A stretch of 64,000 nucleotides of DNA from Defluviitalea saccharophila (GTDB lineage Bacteria; Bacillota; Clostridia; Lachnospirales; Defluviitaleaceae). The notes beneath the pieces are model-generated. The model did not search any database. It had not been told where the DNA came from and saw only the letters and a program-made list of their open reading frames with translations. Positions 1-8,910 of this stretch are shown one piece after another (position 1 is the stretch's first letter; every line of letters starts with the position of its first letter). The position numbers were made by a program, and so were the translations under genes. The stretch spans positions 1,116,001-1,180,000 of the forward strand of contig NZ_CP121687.1 of assembly GCF_038396635.1 (NCBI RefSeq), read 5' to 3'.

Positions 1-299
1 ATTCTAATAACTGTGCCATATTTACGGCCATTCTGCTTCTTGCAAATAGCCTTAATTTAAATATTATTCCCGAAGGAATAGAAACGCAAAACCAATTTAA
101 GTTTTTGAAACAAATTTTAAGCTTTGCCAGCAGCACCCTACAGCTTAAAGTAAATGCCGAAAATTTGCAATCTCAAAGTAATACTCAAATAATTACTGAA
201 AACCTATGTGCCAAAGTACAAGGCTATTTATTTAGTCCTCCGGTTCCTGCAGACCAATTTGAAGAACTGCTTAAAAAAGGTAAGTTTGAAATCAATTAA
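1..299 (+). CDS. EAL-domain protein, C-terminal fragment (probable c-di-GMP phosphodiesterase)
   Basis: The reading frame is already open at base 3, so the gene starts upstream of the window. The visible 98 residues are the end of an EAL domain: an ANSLNLNIIPEGIETQNQF stretch matches the conserved A-x-S-L-x-[LM]-x-V-I-A-E-G-V-E-T segment, and VQGYLFSPPVPADQFEELL matches the usual YxQGYxFSxPxPxxxFE ending. The glutamate of the EGIE motif is kept, but the usual alanine before it is proline. About 25-30 extra residues separate the EGIE segment from the QGY segment, compared with about a dozen in typical EAL domains. EAL enzymes hydrolyse c-di-GMP; activity of this copy cannot be judged from the tail. 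Confidence 0.75.
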   Translation, partial: SNNCAIFTAILLLANSLNLNIIPEGIETQNQFKFLKQILSFASSTLQLKVNAENLQSQSNTQIITENLCAKVQGYLFSPPVPADQFEELLKKGKFEIN

Positions 300-315
300 A
301 TAAATTAATGATTGA

Positions 316-351
316 AATAAGAAACTTGACATGACAAGTTTCTTATTTTTT
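316..351 (+). terminator. Rho-independent terminator after the EAL gene
   Basis: A perfect 13-bp stem (316-328 with 335-347), a 6-nt loop and a following T-run lie directly downstream of the EAL stop codon. They separate it from the feo operon. Confidence 0.85.
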
Positions 352-425
352 GCATTAAGAATACTATGTTATTGAATTCAATGAAATACTTTGCCATGTC
401 TAACATTGTAAAGGAGAGAATGAGT

Positions 426-668
426 ATGAAAGCCATATACATACCTTTAAATAAAGTTAAAACAGGTCAAACCTGCATCGTTCAAGATCTAAAAGCAACA
501 GGAACTCAAAGAAGAAGAATGCTGGATTTAGGCTTTATCAAAGATACTGAAGTAAAAGTAATGCGCCGCAGCCCTTTGGGAGATCCTACGGCTTATTTGA
601 TTCGAGACACCATCATTGCTTTACGAAAAGAAGAAGCCTCAAAAATCCTTGTAAAAGTCAATAGTTGA
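426..668 (+). CDS. feoA: FeoA, ferrous iron transport accessory protein
   Basis: An 80-residue SH3-like FeoA protein. It carries the family pattern around TGTQRRRMLDLGFIKDTEV and ends with a RDTIIALRKEEAS segment. FeoA is a small cytoplasmic partner of the FeoB Fe2+ permease. An in-frame ATG at 366 and another at 420 exist, but the AAGGAG at 411-416 lies 9 nt before the ATG at 426 and only 3 nt before 420, and 80 aa is the family size. The stop is 14 nt before the feoB GTPase start, so it is the first gene of a feoA-feoB(N)-feoB(C) operon. Confidence 0.92.
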   Translation: MKAIYIPLNKVKTGQTCIVQDLKATGTQRRRMLDLGFIKDTEVKVMRRSPLGDPTAYLIRDTIIALRKEEASKILVKVNS

Positions 669-682
669 CAGGAGGTGTCCTT

Positions 683-1450
683 ATGGGATTAACTTGCAGT
701 TCCTGCAAAAAAAAATCCATTGTAGATTTATATCATGTTGAAAAAACATCCAGCAATCAAGTGATTGTTGCCCTGGCAGGAAATCCTAATACCGGTAAGA
801 GCACCATATTTAACGAACTGACCGGGTTAAAGCAGCATACGGGAAATTGGCCCGGCAAAACCGTAACAAATGCAAAAGGATTCTACGCAAGAAAAGACAA
901 AGAATTTATTTTGGTCGATCTCCCGGGAACCTATTCTCTCTTTGCCAATTCTGTTGAGGAAGAAGTTGCAAGGGATTTTATATGCTTTGCAAAACCCGAT
1001 GCCACTATTGTCGTTGTAGATGCTACCTGTCTGGAAAGAAACTTAAATCTGGCTCTTCAAGTCATGGAAATCACCGATAATGTTATTCTTTGCGTGAATC
1101 TTTTAGATGAAGCAGAGAAAAAACACATTCAAATAGATTTAAAAAAACTTTCAAACGAACTGGGCATCCCCGTAGTAGGAACGGTTGCAAGAAACCGAAA
1201 GGGCTTAGAAGTCCTGATGGATACTGTTTATAACGTATGCACCAAAAAAATTATTCCCAAACCAAAACCTATGATCTACCCTGAAGCTATTGAAACGGAA
1301 CTCCAAAAAATTCTTTCAATGATTGAACCCTTAGTGCCAAGTGGCTTTAATCCCAGATGGATTGCCCTGAGATTGCTTGACGGGGATACGGATATTTTAG
1401 ATAAAATTACACATTATGCTGATTGTAAAGGAGCGTGTTATCATGCATAA
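683..1450 (+). CDS. feoB: FeoB GTPase-domain protein (N-terminal half of a split FeoB)
   Basis: A 255-residue protein carrying the FeoB G domain: G1 GNPNTGKST (about residues 31-39), G3 DLPGTYSL, G4 NLLDE and a G5-like TVARNRKGL, followed by the start of the GDI region. It begins with a short CSSC Cys pair. The start at 683 is set by AGGAGG at 670-675. Canonical FeoB continues from here into the membrane permease; this ORF stops and the permease is a separate overlapping ORF (8-nt overlap). The protein probably gates Fe2+ uptake by the downstream membrane protein. Annotated clostridial genomes contain comparable stand-alone FeoB GTPase proteins, so I regard the split as real rather than as an error. 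Confidence 0.88.
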   Translation: MGLTCSSCKKKSIVDLYHVEKTSSNQVIVALAGNPNTGKSTIFNELTGLKQHTGNWPGKTVTNAKGFYARKDKEFILVDLPGTYSLFANSVEEEVARDFICFAKPDATIVVVDATCLERNLNLALQVMEITDNVILCVNLLDEAEKKHIQIDLKKLSNELGIPVVGTVARNRKGLEVLMDTVYNVCTKKIIPKPKPMIYPEAIETELQKILSMIEPLVPSGFNPRWIALRLLDGDTDILDKITHYADCKGACYHA

Positions 1451-2795
1451 CGAAAACAAAATAAGCTCCTCCGATATATTTAGGGATGATATCGTAACAT
1501 CAATCTATAACCGGGCAAAGGAAATCTCAGAAGCTGTAGTCAACACCCCCAAACACAAAACCTTCGATTGGGATAATAAATTGGATGATATTTTAACCTC
1601 AAAATGGACCGGGTTCCCCATTATGCTTTTGATCCTTTGTTTTGTTTTTTGGTTGACTATCGTAGGTGCTAATATTCCATCTGCCATGCTTTCCAGGATT
1701 TTATTTTGGATTGAAGACAAATTAACCGAAATCTTTATATTTTTTGATGCCCCTTCCTGGCTCCACGGTATTTTAGTTCTTGGTATGTACCGTACTGGCG
1801 CATGGGTAGTATCGGTTATGCTACCCCCTATGGCTATTTTCTTCCCCTGTTTTACCCTTTTAGAAGACTTTGGCTATTTGCCAAGAGTTGCTTTTAACTT
1901 GGATCGATTGTTTAAAAAAGCCGGAACCCATGGAAAACAGGCTCTTACCATGGCGATGGGGTTTGGCTGTAATGCAGCAGGGGTCGTTGCCTGTCGTATT
2001 ATCGATTCCCCAAGAGAAAGACTGATTGCCACTCTAACAAATAATTTCGTGCCTTGCAACGGCAGATTCCCTACCCTTATTGCACTATCTATGATATTGA
2101 TAGGCGCAACTGTTCATTCTCCTTTTGTGTCTTTTTTGACCTCCGGAATCGTTATTCTCCTTGTATTATCCGGGATAGCAGTTACTTTCATTGTGTCGTA
2201 CATTTTATCTAAAACCATATTAAAAGGAACGCCCTCCACATTTAATTTAGAACTGCCTCCTTATAGAAGACCTCAAATTGGTAAGGTGATTGTAAGATCT
2301 ATATTTGACAGAACTTTATTCGTTCTCGGCCGTGCGGTGAGTGTTGCCCTGCCTGCCGGTGCCATTACCTGGCTGGTGGCCAATATAATGATAGGAGATG
2401 CCAGTATTTTAAATCATATTTCTGGTTTCTTAGACCCTTTTGGAATAGCCATAGGATTGGACGGAGTGATTATTCTTGCTTTTATTCTTGGATTGCCTGC
2501 CAATGAAATTGTATTGCCCATTATTTTTATGAGTTATCTGTCAAAAGGCGCTATGATTGAACTCGATACCATTGAAGAAATGAGAAATGTTTTTATATCC
2601 AATGGCTGGACCTGGCTTACTTGTTTAAATGTCATGCTGTTCTCATTGTTCCATTTTCCCTGCGGCACTACTCTATGGACAATAAGAAAAGAAACTCAGA
2701 GTTTAAAATGGACCGTGGCGTCATTTATAATTCCAACAATTGTTGCAATCATTGTATGTTTTAGTACCACCAGAATTGTCTATTGGTTCATATAA
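1443..2795 (+). CDS. feoB: FeoB membrane permease (C-terminal half of a split FeoB)
   Basis: A 450-residue polytopic membrane protein with the FeoB transmembrane and nucleoside-recognition (Gate) regions. Diagnostic stretches are MGFGCNAAGVVACRIIDSPRE (a conserved Cys in the FeoB core), a VPCNGRFPTL segment and a late FHFPCGTTLWTIRKE segment. Together with the preceding gene it gives about 705 residues, the size of an intact FeoB. The start at 1443 is supported by AAAGGAG about 8 nt upstream, inside the end of the GTPase gene, which implies translational coupling. The role is Fe2+ import across the cytoplasmic membrane. Confidence 0.9.
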   Translation: MHNENKISSSDIFRDDIVTSIYNRAKEISEAVVNTPKHKTFDWDNKLDDILTSKWTGFPIMLLILCFVFWLTIVGANIPSAMLSRILFWIEDKLTEIFIFFDAPSWLHGILVLGMYRTGAWVVSVMLPPMAIFFPCFTLLEDFGYLPRVAFNLDRLFKKAGTHGKQALTMAMGFGCNAAGVVACRIIDSPRERLIATLTNNFVPCNGRFPTLIALSMILIGATVHSPFVSFLTSGIVILLVLSGIAVTFIVSYILSKTILKGTPSTFNLELPPYRRPQIGKVIVRSIFDRTLFVLGRAVSVALPAGAITWLVANIMIGDASILNHISGFLDPFGIAIGLDGVIILAFILGLPANEIVLPIIFMSYLSKGAMIELDTIEEMRNVFISNGWTWLTCLNVMLFSLFHFPCGTTLWTIRKETQSLKWTVASFIIPTIVAIIVCFSTTRIVYWFI

Positions 2796-2813
2796 TAAAA
2801 CTCCTGCTAAAGC

Positions 2814-2870
2814 AAATGCACTTATGCAATAAATCTGGCTAAAAGAGATTTATTCATAAGTGCATTTTTA
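2814..2870. terminator. Terminator between convergent feoB and polC
   Basis: A long two-part hairpin: 13 bp (2814-2826 with 2855-2867) plus an inner 9 bp (2828-2836 with 2846-2854), followed by T-rich sequence on the + strand. It sits between the feoB stop and the polC stop, so it probably serves feo and possibly both directions. Confidence 0.85.
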
Positions 2871-5800
2871 TTACAGCATATCAAAAAAGCTCATTTGATT
2901 ACTTTCCGGAATACCTTCCAAGCATCCGAACTTCCTCAGTAATTCTATGCCGGAATTTCCGATTTTAGCGCGCTTTCTTAAATCTTCTATGGAACTGAAA
3001 GCTTTTTCCTGGGCTGCATTGTATATGCTTTCAGCAGCAATATTTCCCATACCGGATATGCTGTTTAGAGGAGGTCTTAAGGCATCTCCTTCTACTAAAA
3101 ATTTCGTAGCATGGGATTTATATAAATCAATCGGATGAAATTTGATGCCTCGCTCATACATTTCCAATACCAATTCCAAATCATCATACATGTCCTTATC
3201 TTTTGGAGCCGCTTGATTACCAAGTTCTTCGATTTCCTTCATTTTTGCTTTTACCTTTTCTTTGCCGAAAATCATGTATTCTGCATCAAATGCCTTTGCT
3301 CTTATGGTGAAATATGCTGCATAATAGGCTTTTGGCATATGCACTTTAAACCACGCGATTCTGAAAGCCATCATAACATATGCTGCTGCATGGGCTTTAG
3401 GGAACATGTATTTAATCTTTCTGCAGGAATCTATGTACCATTCAGGCACATTATTTTCCCTCATCATTGCTTCATATTCCGGCCATTTAGGATCTTTTAG
3501 GGCCTTTCCTTTACGCACTGTTTCCATAATCTTAAAGGCTGTGTTTGGAGGGAGACCTTTTTTGATCAGATAAATCATAATATCGTCTCTTGTACATACC
3601 GCTTCGCTTAGCGTCACGATACCCTGATCAATTAAGTCTTTTGCATTGCCAAGCCATACATCGGTACCGTGGGAAAGCCCTGATATACAAATTAAATCCG
3701 CAAATTGCTTGGGCATGGTATCCAGAAGCATTCCTCTTACGAACTTTGTACCAAATTCAGGAATTCCAAAGGTTCCTACCTTGGAATTAATCTGTTCCGG
3801 GGTTACCCCTAAGGCTTCGGTGGATGAAAAGATGGACATAGTTGCCTTATCATCCATAGGAATGGTCAGGGGGTCTACTCCGGTTATATCCTGAAGCATT
3901 CTTATCACTGTGGGATCGTCGTGCCCCAGTATATCCAGTTTCAACAGATTCTGGTCAATTGAGTGATAATCGAAATGGGTGGTGATAATGTCTGAATTCG
4001 GGTCATCGGCAGGATGCTGTATAGGACAAAACTCGAAGATTTCCCTTCCTTTCGGTACAACAATGATTCCCCCCGGGTGCTGTCCGGTGGTTCTTTTGAT
4101 ACCGGTACATCCTTTTGAAAGCCTGAGCATTTCAGCCTTATTGACCTTTTTATTTTTTTCTTCAAAATACTTTTTCACATAGCCGAAAGCCGTTTTTTCT
4201 GCTATGGTACCTATGGTTCCTGCTTTAAAGGTTGTCCCCTTTCCAAAGATGACTTCCGTATATTTATGAGCCCTTGCCTGATATTCTCCTGAGAAATTCA
4301 AGTCAATATCTGGCTCTTTGTCTCCGTTAAATCCTAAGAAGGTTTCAAAAGGAATGTCTATGCCATCCTTCGCCAATTTCTCTCCGCAAACGGGACATTC
4401 CTTGTCAGGAAGGTCAAAACCATTTTTATAGCCATAATCGGTAAAATCCGAATACTTACATTTTGGACATCTATAATGGGGAGGCAGGGCATTTACTTCC
4501 GTTATACCGGTCATATAGGCTACAAAAGAGGAACCGACAGAACCTCTCGAACCAACGAGATAACCGTCTTCATTAGACTTCCATACCAGCTTTTGTGCAA
4601 TAATATACATAACTGAGAAACCATTTTTAATAATGGAATCCAATTCTTTATCTAGTCTTTTTTGTACGATTTCCGGCAACGGATCTCCATATAGTTCATG
4701 GGCCTTTCCATATGCAATGTCCTTAATGGTCTGTTCACAGCCGTCTATATGAGGAGGACATTTTTCAGGAGAAATAGGACTGATCTGCTCACACATATCC
4801 GCAATTTTATTCGTATTGGTAACCACTACTTCGTATGCCTTTTCAGCTCCCAGGTATGAAAACTCCTCCAGCATCTCTTCAGTGGTTCTTAAATATAAAG
4901 GTGCCTGCTCGTCTGCATCCTTAAATCCTTGTCCTGCTTCCAGTATGCGCCTGTAGATTTCATCCTCCGGATCTAAGAAATGTACGTCTCCTGTTGCCAC
5001 TACGGGCTTATTGAGTTTTTCACCCAAAGCTATAATTTTTCTATTGATTTCTTTTAGAGTTTCTCTGCTCTCTACCTGCTCTTGTCTGATTAAATACTCA
5101 TTATTTCCTAAGGGCTGAATTTCTAAATAATCATATTCCTGCGCAATGGCTTCTATTTCCTCATCGGATTTTCCCAGGAGAATCGCCTGATAGAGCTCTC
5201 CTTCACTGCATCCGCTGCCAAGAATTAAGCCTTCAGAATATTTTTTGTACATACTTTTTAATATACGGGGCTTTTTATGGAAATAATCCAAGTGTGAATA
5301 AGAAACTAGCTTATATAGATTTTTTAAGCCCGTATAATTTTTTGCCAGAATAATAGCATGATAAGTTTTAAGCTTCTTATATTCTTCTTTTCTAGTTTGT
5401 TCGTCAGAAGAATAAACTTTTTCTATATCCGCAAGAGTTTTTACTCCTTTTTCTTTTAACATGTCGAGCATGATTTTAAACACTTTAACCGTTGTATCCA
5501 CATCATCCAAAGCTCTATGGGCAACCTCTACTTTGATTCCCAGATTTTTTGCAATTTTTCCGAGTTTATAGGTTTTAAAGTCCGGGAAAAGTTCATGGGC
5601 TAAGGTTAATGTATCTATATATGTAAAATCAAAGTCATATCCTAAAACCTTCGCATTATGTTTTAAAAATCTAATATCAAAGGAAGCATTATGGGCAACC
5701 AAAACACTGTCCTCTAGAAAATCCAGAATTTTAGGAAATACTTTGTCTATGGTTTCTGCATCCTTTACCATATCATCCGTAATACGGGTAACTTCCACTA

Positions 5801-7181
5801 CTCTTGGTGGAATTGGTTTTTCAGGATTTACGAAGCAGCTGAATTGATCGATTACCTTGCCATCCTTTAGCTTCATAATACCTATTTCAGTGATTTTTTC
5901 GGTTTGCGGTGAAAAACCTGTGGTTTCTAAATCCAACACACAGTAGGTGGTATCAATGCTTTGTCCCTTATCATTCGTTACAGAAGGGGTTTTATCCGGT
6001 GCAAGATATGCCTCTACCCCATAAATCACTTTCATATCGGGATTGTCCCTTCCTAAAAGCTTATGAGCCTCGGGAAAGGCTTGTACGACTCCATGGTCTG
6101 TGATGGCAATGGATTTCATGCCCCAGCTCATTGCTCTTTTAATCAAATCGGATGCACTGGTCATACCATCCATTTGGCTCATTTGTGTATGCATATGCAG
6201 CTCTACCCGCTTCGTTTCTGCGTTATCCACTCTTTTAGCCTTTTTTAGACCTTCTGTTTCCACGATGGTATGGGCAACAAGTTCAATCTCGCCAGAAAAA
6301 TTGCTGTATCCTGAATTTCCGGCAAGCCGAACCCCTTTTGCTTTTTTTAGTCTTGATAATACCTCTTCTCCTTGTTCAGGCTTGCAAAAGGCTTTACAAG
6401 TCATGGAACTGGAGCCGTCATATAAGTCAAAGGAAATGAGGATCTTTCCACTTTTTAGTTCCTTGGATTCTAAATTGAAAATTTCGCCCTCTATGGCTAT
6501 TCGCCCTTCATCAGGGGTAATATCCACAATTTTTATAACCGGATCTTTAATTTTAGAATTTCTTCCTAAAATTAAGACTGGGTCCTCTTTTGTACCTGTG
6601 GACTCTGTTGGCGTATTAGAAATATTATTGCTTGGGGGTGCAGTCATTTGTTCCTTAATGAGTTGAATTGTTTTAGCTTGATGATCCTCTTTGATGCGTT
6701 TTAATTCTTCCTTGTTTACTTTATCAATAAATTCAATTTTGTATTCTTTGCCATATAAAGACTTAATCACCTTACTGATTTTTCTGTCATAACCCATGGA
6801 ATGTAAAAAATGTGACAATGCAATGTTAAGATTAAATTTTATGGTATGCTCCACGACCTCAACAGCATAATTGTCTATAATAGCTTTCAAAACCGGATGT
6901 TCTTCTCCCATGGCAAGAATAATATTATCCAGTTGTTCCTTTAGAGGTTTTTTAGTTTCTCCGTCAATGTATCTTACAATAACCTTGGAATCGTTTAATT
7001 CAAATCTTTTTTGAATGAATTTATTAAAGTAATCGATTTCTCTTTTCCCAATATAATTGTAGGCATTGATTTTCATTTCCAATGCCTTCGTATCTTTTCG
7101 TATAACGACCTCTTCGAGGATGGCTGTATTGATATTTCCCTTGGACGGATAATCCCTAAAAATTTCATTTATTCTTTTCAT
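2871..7181 (-). CDS. polC: DNA polymerase III alpha subunit, PolC type
   Basis: A 1436-residue PolC, the replicative polymerase of low-GC Gram-positives. Domains in order: N-terminal domain, OB-fold (about 205-310), PHP domain (VELHMHTQMSQMDG, AITDHG), a DEDDh proofreading exonuclease inserted in PHP (DLETTGF, HNASFDIRFL, HRALDDVDTT), then the polymerase core. The core has a zinc-binding CPKC...CPVCG element and a PDIDLNFSGE catalytic motif. The start at 7181 is chosen because AGAGGG lies 10 nt upstream; the ATG eight codons earlier has no ribosome binding site. It is monocistronic here and converges on feoB. Confidence 0.96.
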   Translation of the reverse strand: MKRINEIFRDYPSKGNINTAILEEVVIRKDTKALEMKINAYNYIGKREIDYFNKFIQKRFELNDSKVIVRYIDGETKKPLKEQLDNIILAMGEEHPVLKAIIDNYAVEVVEHTIKFNLNIALSHFLHSMGYDRKISKVIKSLYGKEYKIEFIDKVNKEELKRIKEDHQAKTIQLIKEQMTAPPSNNISNTPTESTGTKEDPVLILGRNSKIKDPVIKIVDITPDEGRIAIEGEIFNLESKELKSGKILISFDLYDGSSSMTCKAFCKPEQGEEVLSRLKKAKGVRLAGNSGYSNFSGEIELVAHTIVETEGLKKAKRVDNAETKRVELHMHTQMSQMDGMTSASDLIKRAMSWGMKSIAITDHGVVQAFPEAHKLLGRDNPDMKVIYGVEAYLAPDKTPSVTNDKGQSIDTTYCVLDLETTGFSPQTEKITEIGIMKLKDGKVIDQFSCFVNPEKPIPPRVVEVTRITDDMVKDAETIDKVFPKILDFLEDSVLVAHNASFDIRFLKHNAKVLGYDFDFTYIDTLTLAHELFPDFKTYKLGKIAKNLGIKVEVAHRALDDVDTTVKVFKIMLDMLKEKGVKTLADIEKVYSSDEQTRKEEYKKLKTYHAIILAKNYTGLKNLYKLVSYSHLDYFHKKPRILKSMYKKYSEGLILGSGCSEGELYQAILLGKSDEEIEAIAQEYDYLEIQPLGNNEYLIRQEQVESRETLKEINRKIIALGEKLNKPVVATGDVHFLDPEDEIYRRILEAGQGFKDADEQAPLYLRTTEEMLEEFSYLGAEKAYEVVVTNTNKIADMCEQISPISPEKCPPHIDGCEQTIKDIAYGKAHELYGDPLPEIVQKRLDKELDSIIKNGFSVMYIIAQKLVWKSNEDGYLVGSRGSVGSSFVAYMTGITEVNALPPHYRCPKCKYSDFTDYGYKNGFDLPDKECPVCGEKLAKDGIDIPFETFLGFNGDKEPDIDLNFSGEYQARAHKYTEVIFGKGTTFKAGTIGTIAEKTAFGYVKKYFEEKNKKVNKAEMLRLSKGCTGIKRTTGQHPGGIIVVPKGREIFEFCPIQHPADDPNSDIITTHFDYHSIDQNLLKLDILGHDDPTVIRMLQDITGVDPLTIPMDDKATMSIFSSTEALGVTPEQINSKVGTFGIPEFGTKFVRGMLLDTMPKQFADLICISGLSHGTDVWLGNAKDLIDQGIVTLSEAVCTRDDIMIYLIKKGLPPNTAFKIMETVRKGKALKDPKWPEYEAMMRENNVPEWYIDSCRKIKYMFPKAHAAAYVMMAFRIAWFKVHMPKAYYAAYFTIRAKAFDAEYMIFGKEKVKAKMKEIEELGNQAAPKDKDMYDDLELVLEMYERGIKFHPIDLYKSHATKFLVEGDALRPPLNSISGMGNIAAESIYNAAQEKAFSSIEDLRKRAKIGNSGIELLRKFGCLEGIPESNQMSFFDML

Positions 7182-7303
7182 ATCACTCTTACCCTCTTGC
7201 AACATATTTCTGTATCTTATTATTATACTCCATGTACTTATTATTTGTCATATAAATATTTATGAATAATGCTTTAAGATCATACAAGAGTCCTTGTGTA
7301 AAA

Positions 7304-7747
7304 TTATTGTGGTTGTTCTGTAAATAAATATTCGTCCTTTTGTATTTTATAAAACTCATCGTATCTCTTTTGAATATCGGGATTTTCTTTCATAAAGTGA
7401 ACAAATTTTTCTATTGATTGTATGGTTGAAAAGGATAAATAGTGTTCCATAGATTCAGCTTCTTTCTCAATATCTGAAGAGGTTTTGAGCACTGTTAAAA
7501 AGTCTTTTAAAAGCTGATTTCTCTGAACCAAAAACCTTCCTTCAAAAATACCTTTTTCTGTTAGCTTAATCGCTTCATAAGGCTGATAAATCACATAGCC
7601 TCTATTGCTTAATTTATGTAAAGCCTTGACTACTGAGGGCAGAGAAACATCTAAAATTTGTGCTATGTCTGACACACGAATTTCATCAATCTTTATAGAC
7701 AATCTATACATCTCTTCTAAATAATCTTGTAAACTCGGGGATAACAT
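7304..7747 (-). CDS. DtxR/MntR-family metal-dependent transcriptional regulator
   Basis: 147 residues: an N-terminal winged helix (VSDIAQILDVSLPSVVKALHKL is the recognition region) and a metal-binding dimerisation domain without an SH3 tail, the size and plan of MntR. Compared with Bacillus MntR, ligands Asp8 and Glu11 are kept, and E98, E101 and H102 match Glu99/Glu102/His103, but the residue matching His77 is Asn77. This may change metal preference. The gene follows an AGGAGA site about 11 nt upstream. A feo operon lies about 4.5 kb away; whether it is a target is inference. Confidence 0.85.
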   Translation of the reverse strand: MLSPSLQDYLEEMYRLSIKIDEIRVSDIAQILDVSLPSVVKALHKLSNRGYVIYQPYEAIKLTEKGIFEGRFLVQRNQLLKDFLTVLKTSSDIEKEAESMEHYLSFSTIQSIEKFVHFMKENPDIQKRYDEFYKIQKDEYLFTEQPQ

Positions 7748-7908
7748 CGTATGATCTTCTCCTATCTTTTTTGTTCACAACAAGTATATTCTAAAACTTC
7801 TTCATATATTACATTCTTTTATTTCTGCTGGAGACGAACTTTGTCCTATGCTACAAGAATAATGAAGTATATTGTAATTTCTTTAAAGATTATCTGCCAT
7901 ATCTTCAA

Positions 7909-7937
7909 TTGACATAAATAATGCCACATATTACAAT
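7909..7937 (+). promoter_or_regulatory. Sigma-A promoter of degV
   Basis: TTGACA at 7909-7914, 17 nt, TACAAT at 7932-7937, about 35 bp before the degV ribosome binding site. Near-consensus. Confidence 0.85.
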
Positions 7938-7977
7938 AGATTAAGAGAGATATTAGAAAACGATTGGAGGACTTTTG

Positions 7978-8856
7978 ATGTCTGATTTTGTGATCTTGTC
8001 TGACAGCTCCTGTGACCTGCCGGATTCTGTGGTCAATGAATATAATATAGAACTCATTCCCTTTTACGTATCCTTTGATCAAAATACGTATTATAAAGAG
8101 AGAGTTGAATTAACGATTAGAGATTTTTACAATACACTAAGGAAGAAAAATGTATTTCCTAAAACATCCCTTCCTTCTGTAAATGATTACATGAAAATTT
8201 TTACAAGTTATATTAGAGAAAATAAGGGCATTATATGTTTTTGTCTTACATCTAAATTCAGCGGCTCCTATCAAGCGGCTGTAAATGCAAAAAATATACT
8301 TCTAGAAGAATATCCGGATGCAAAAATTGAAGTCATTAATTCTATACAAGCTACTGCGGGGCAAGGACTGATTGTTCTCCAGGCAGCTAAGATGCAAAAA
8401 GCAGGATATTCTATGGAAGACACTGTAAGGAAAATCGAAATTTTAAAAGAAACTGCCAGAATTACCTTCTTTGTAGATACTCTGGAGTATTTAGAAAAAG
8501 GCGGACGTATCGGAAAAGTAAGCGCCCTAATTGGAGGAGTTCTGAATTTTAAACCTCTTATCGTGGTAAAAGAAGGAGAGCTCATACCCTATGGGAAAAT
8601 CCGTGGAAGAAAGAAAGCTCTTAAAAAAATCATAGAAATGGCAGAAGAAATCATTCAGGATGATTTTGACAGTTACGAATTCTGTATTGCCCATGGAGAT
8701 TGTATTGAAGAAGCCGATGTCCTTAAAAATATGCTTGAAGAAGAATGGAATCTCAAAATGGACCTTCCGTTTTTTGAAATCGGTACAACCATCGGAACCA
8801 ATACCGGTCCCGATGCCATAGGAATTTGTTTTATTAAGAAATATGACCGTATATAA
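7978..8856 (+). CDS. DegV-family fatty-acid-binding protein
   Basis: A 292-residue DegV/FakB-type protein. Recognisable parts are the N-terminal FVILSDSSCDLP, KTSLPSVNDY, a LTSKFSGSYQAA loop, DTLEYLEKGGRIGK, and a C-terminal region with IGTTIGTNTGPDAIGI. The family binds a single fatty acid; FakB members present it to the kinase FakA for phosphorylation and phospholipid synthesis. No fakA is nearby, so the precise role is open. The start at 7978 follows GGAGG at 7966-7970. It is transcribed alone between a strong promoter and a terminator. Confidence 0.92.
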   Translation: MSDFVILSDSSCDLPDSVVNEYNIELIPFYVSFDQNTYYKERVELTIRDFYNTLRKKNVFPKTSLPSVNDYMKIFTSYIRENKGIICFCLTSKFSGSYQAAVNAKNILLEEYPDAKIEVINSIQATAGQGLIVLQAAKMQKAGYSMEDTVRKIEILKETARITFFVDTLEYLEKGGRIGKVSALIGGVLNFKPLIVVKEGELIPYGKIRGRKKALKKIIEMAEEIIQDDFDSYEFCIAHGDCIEEADVLKNMLEEEWNLKMDLPFFEIGTTIGTNTGPDAIGICFIKKYDRI

Positions 8857-8863
8857 ATTCAAA

Positions 8864-8907
8864 AAAGAGACTATCCGATGTCAGATCTGATATCAGATAG
8901 TCTCTTT
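8864..8907. terminator. Bidirectional terminator between degV and rpsD
   Basis: A 12-bp stem (8864-8875 with 8096+800 region 8896-8907) encloses a second imperfect palindrome around TCAGATCTGA. The A-run and T-run at its ends let it act for both convergent genes. Confidence 0.85.
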
Positions 8908-8910
8908 CTA

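Noticed and set aside
326-331. Perfect TTGACA near the feo operon as a -35 box
   Set aside because: It lies in the terminator stem-loop and no acceptable -10 follows at 16-18 nt.
371-382. Palindrome ATTGAATTCAAT upstream of feoA, considered as a Fur/DtxR operator
   Set aside because: A 12-bp AT-rich palindrome is too short and does not match the known Fur or DtxR/MntR boxes well; no clear promoter is seen with it.
6100-6666. Long open frame antisense to polC (188 codons)
   Set aside because: It lies wholly inside the polC coding sequence, has no ribosome binding site, and its translation has no family features; a shadow of a real gene.
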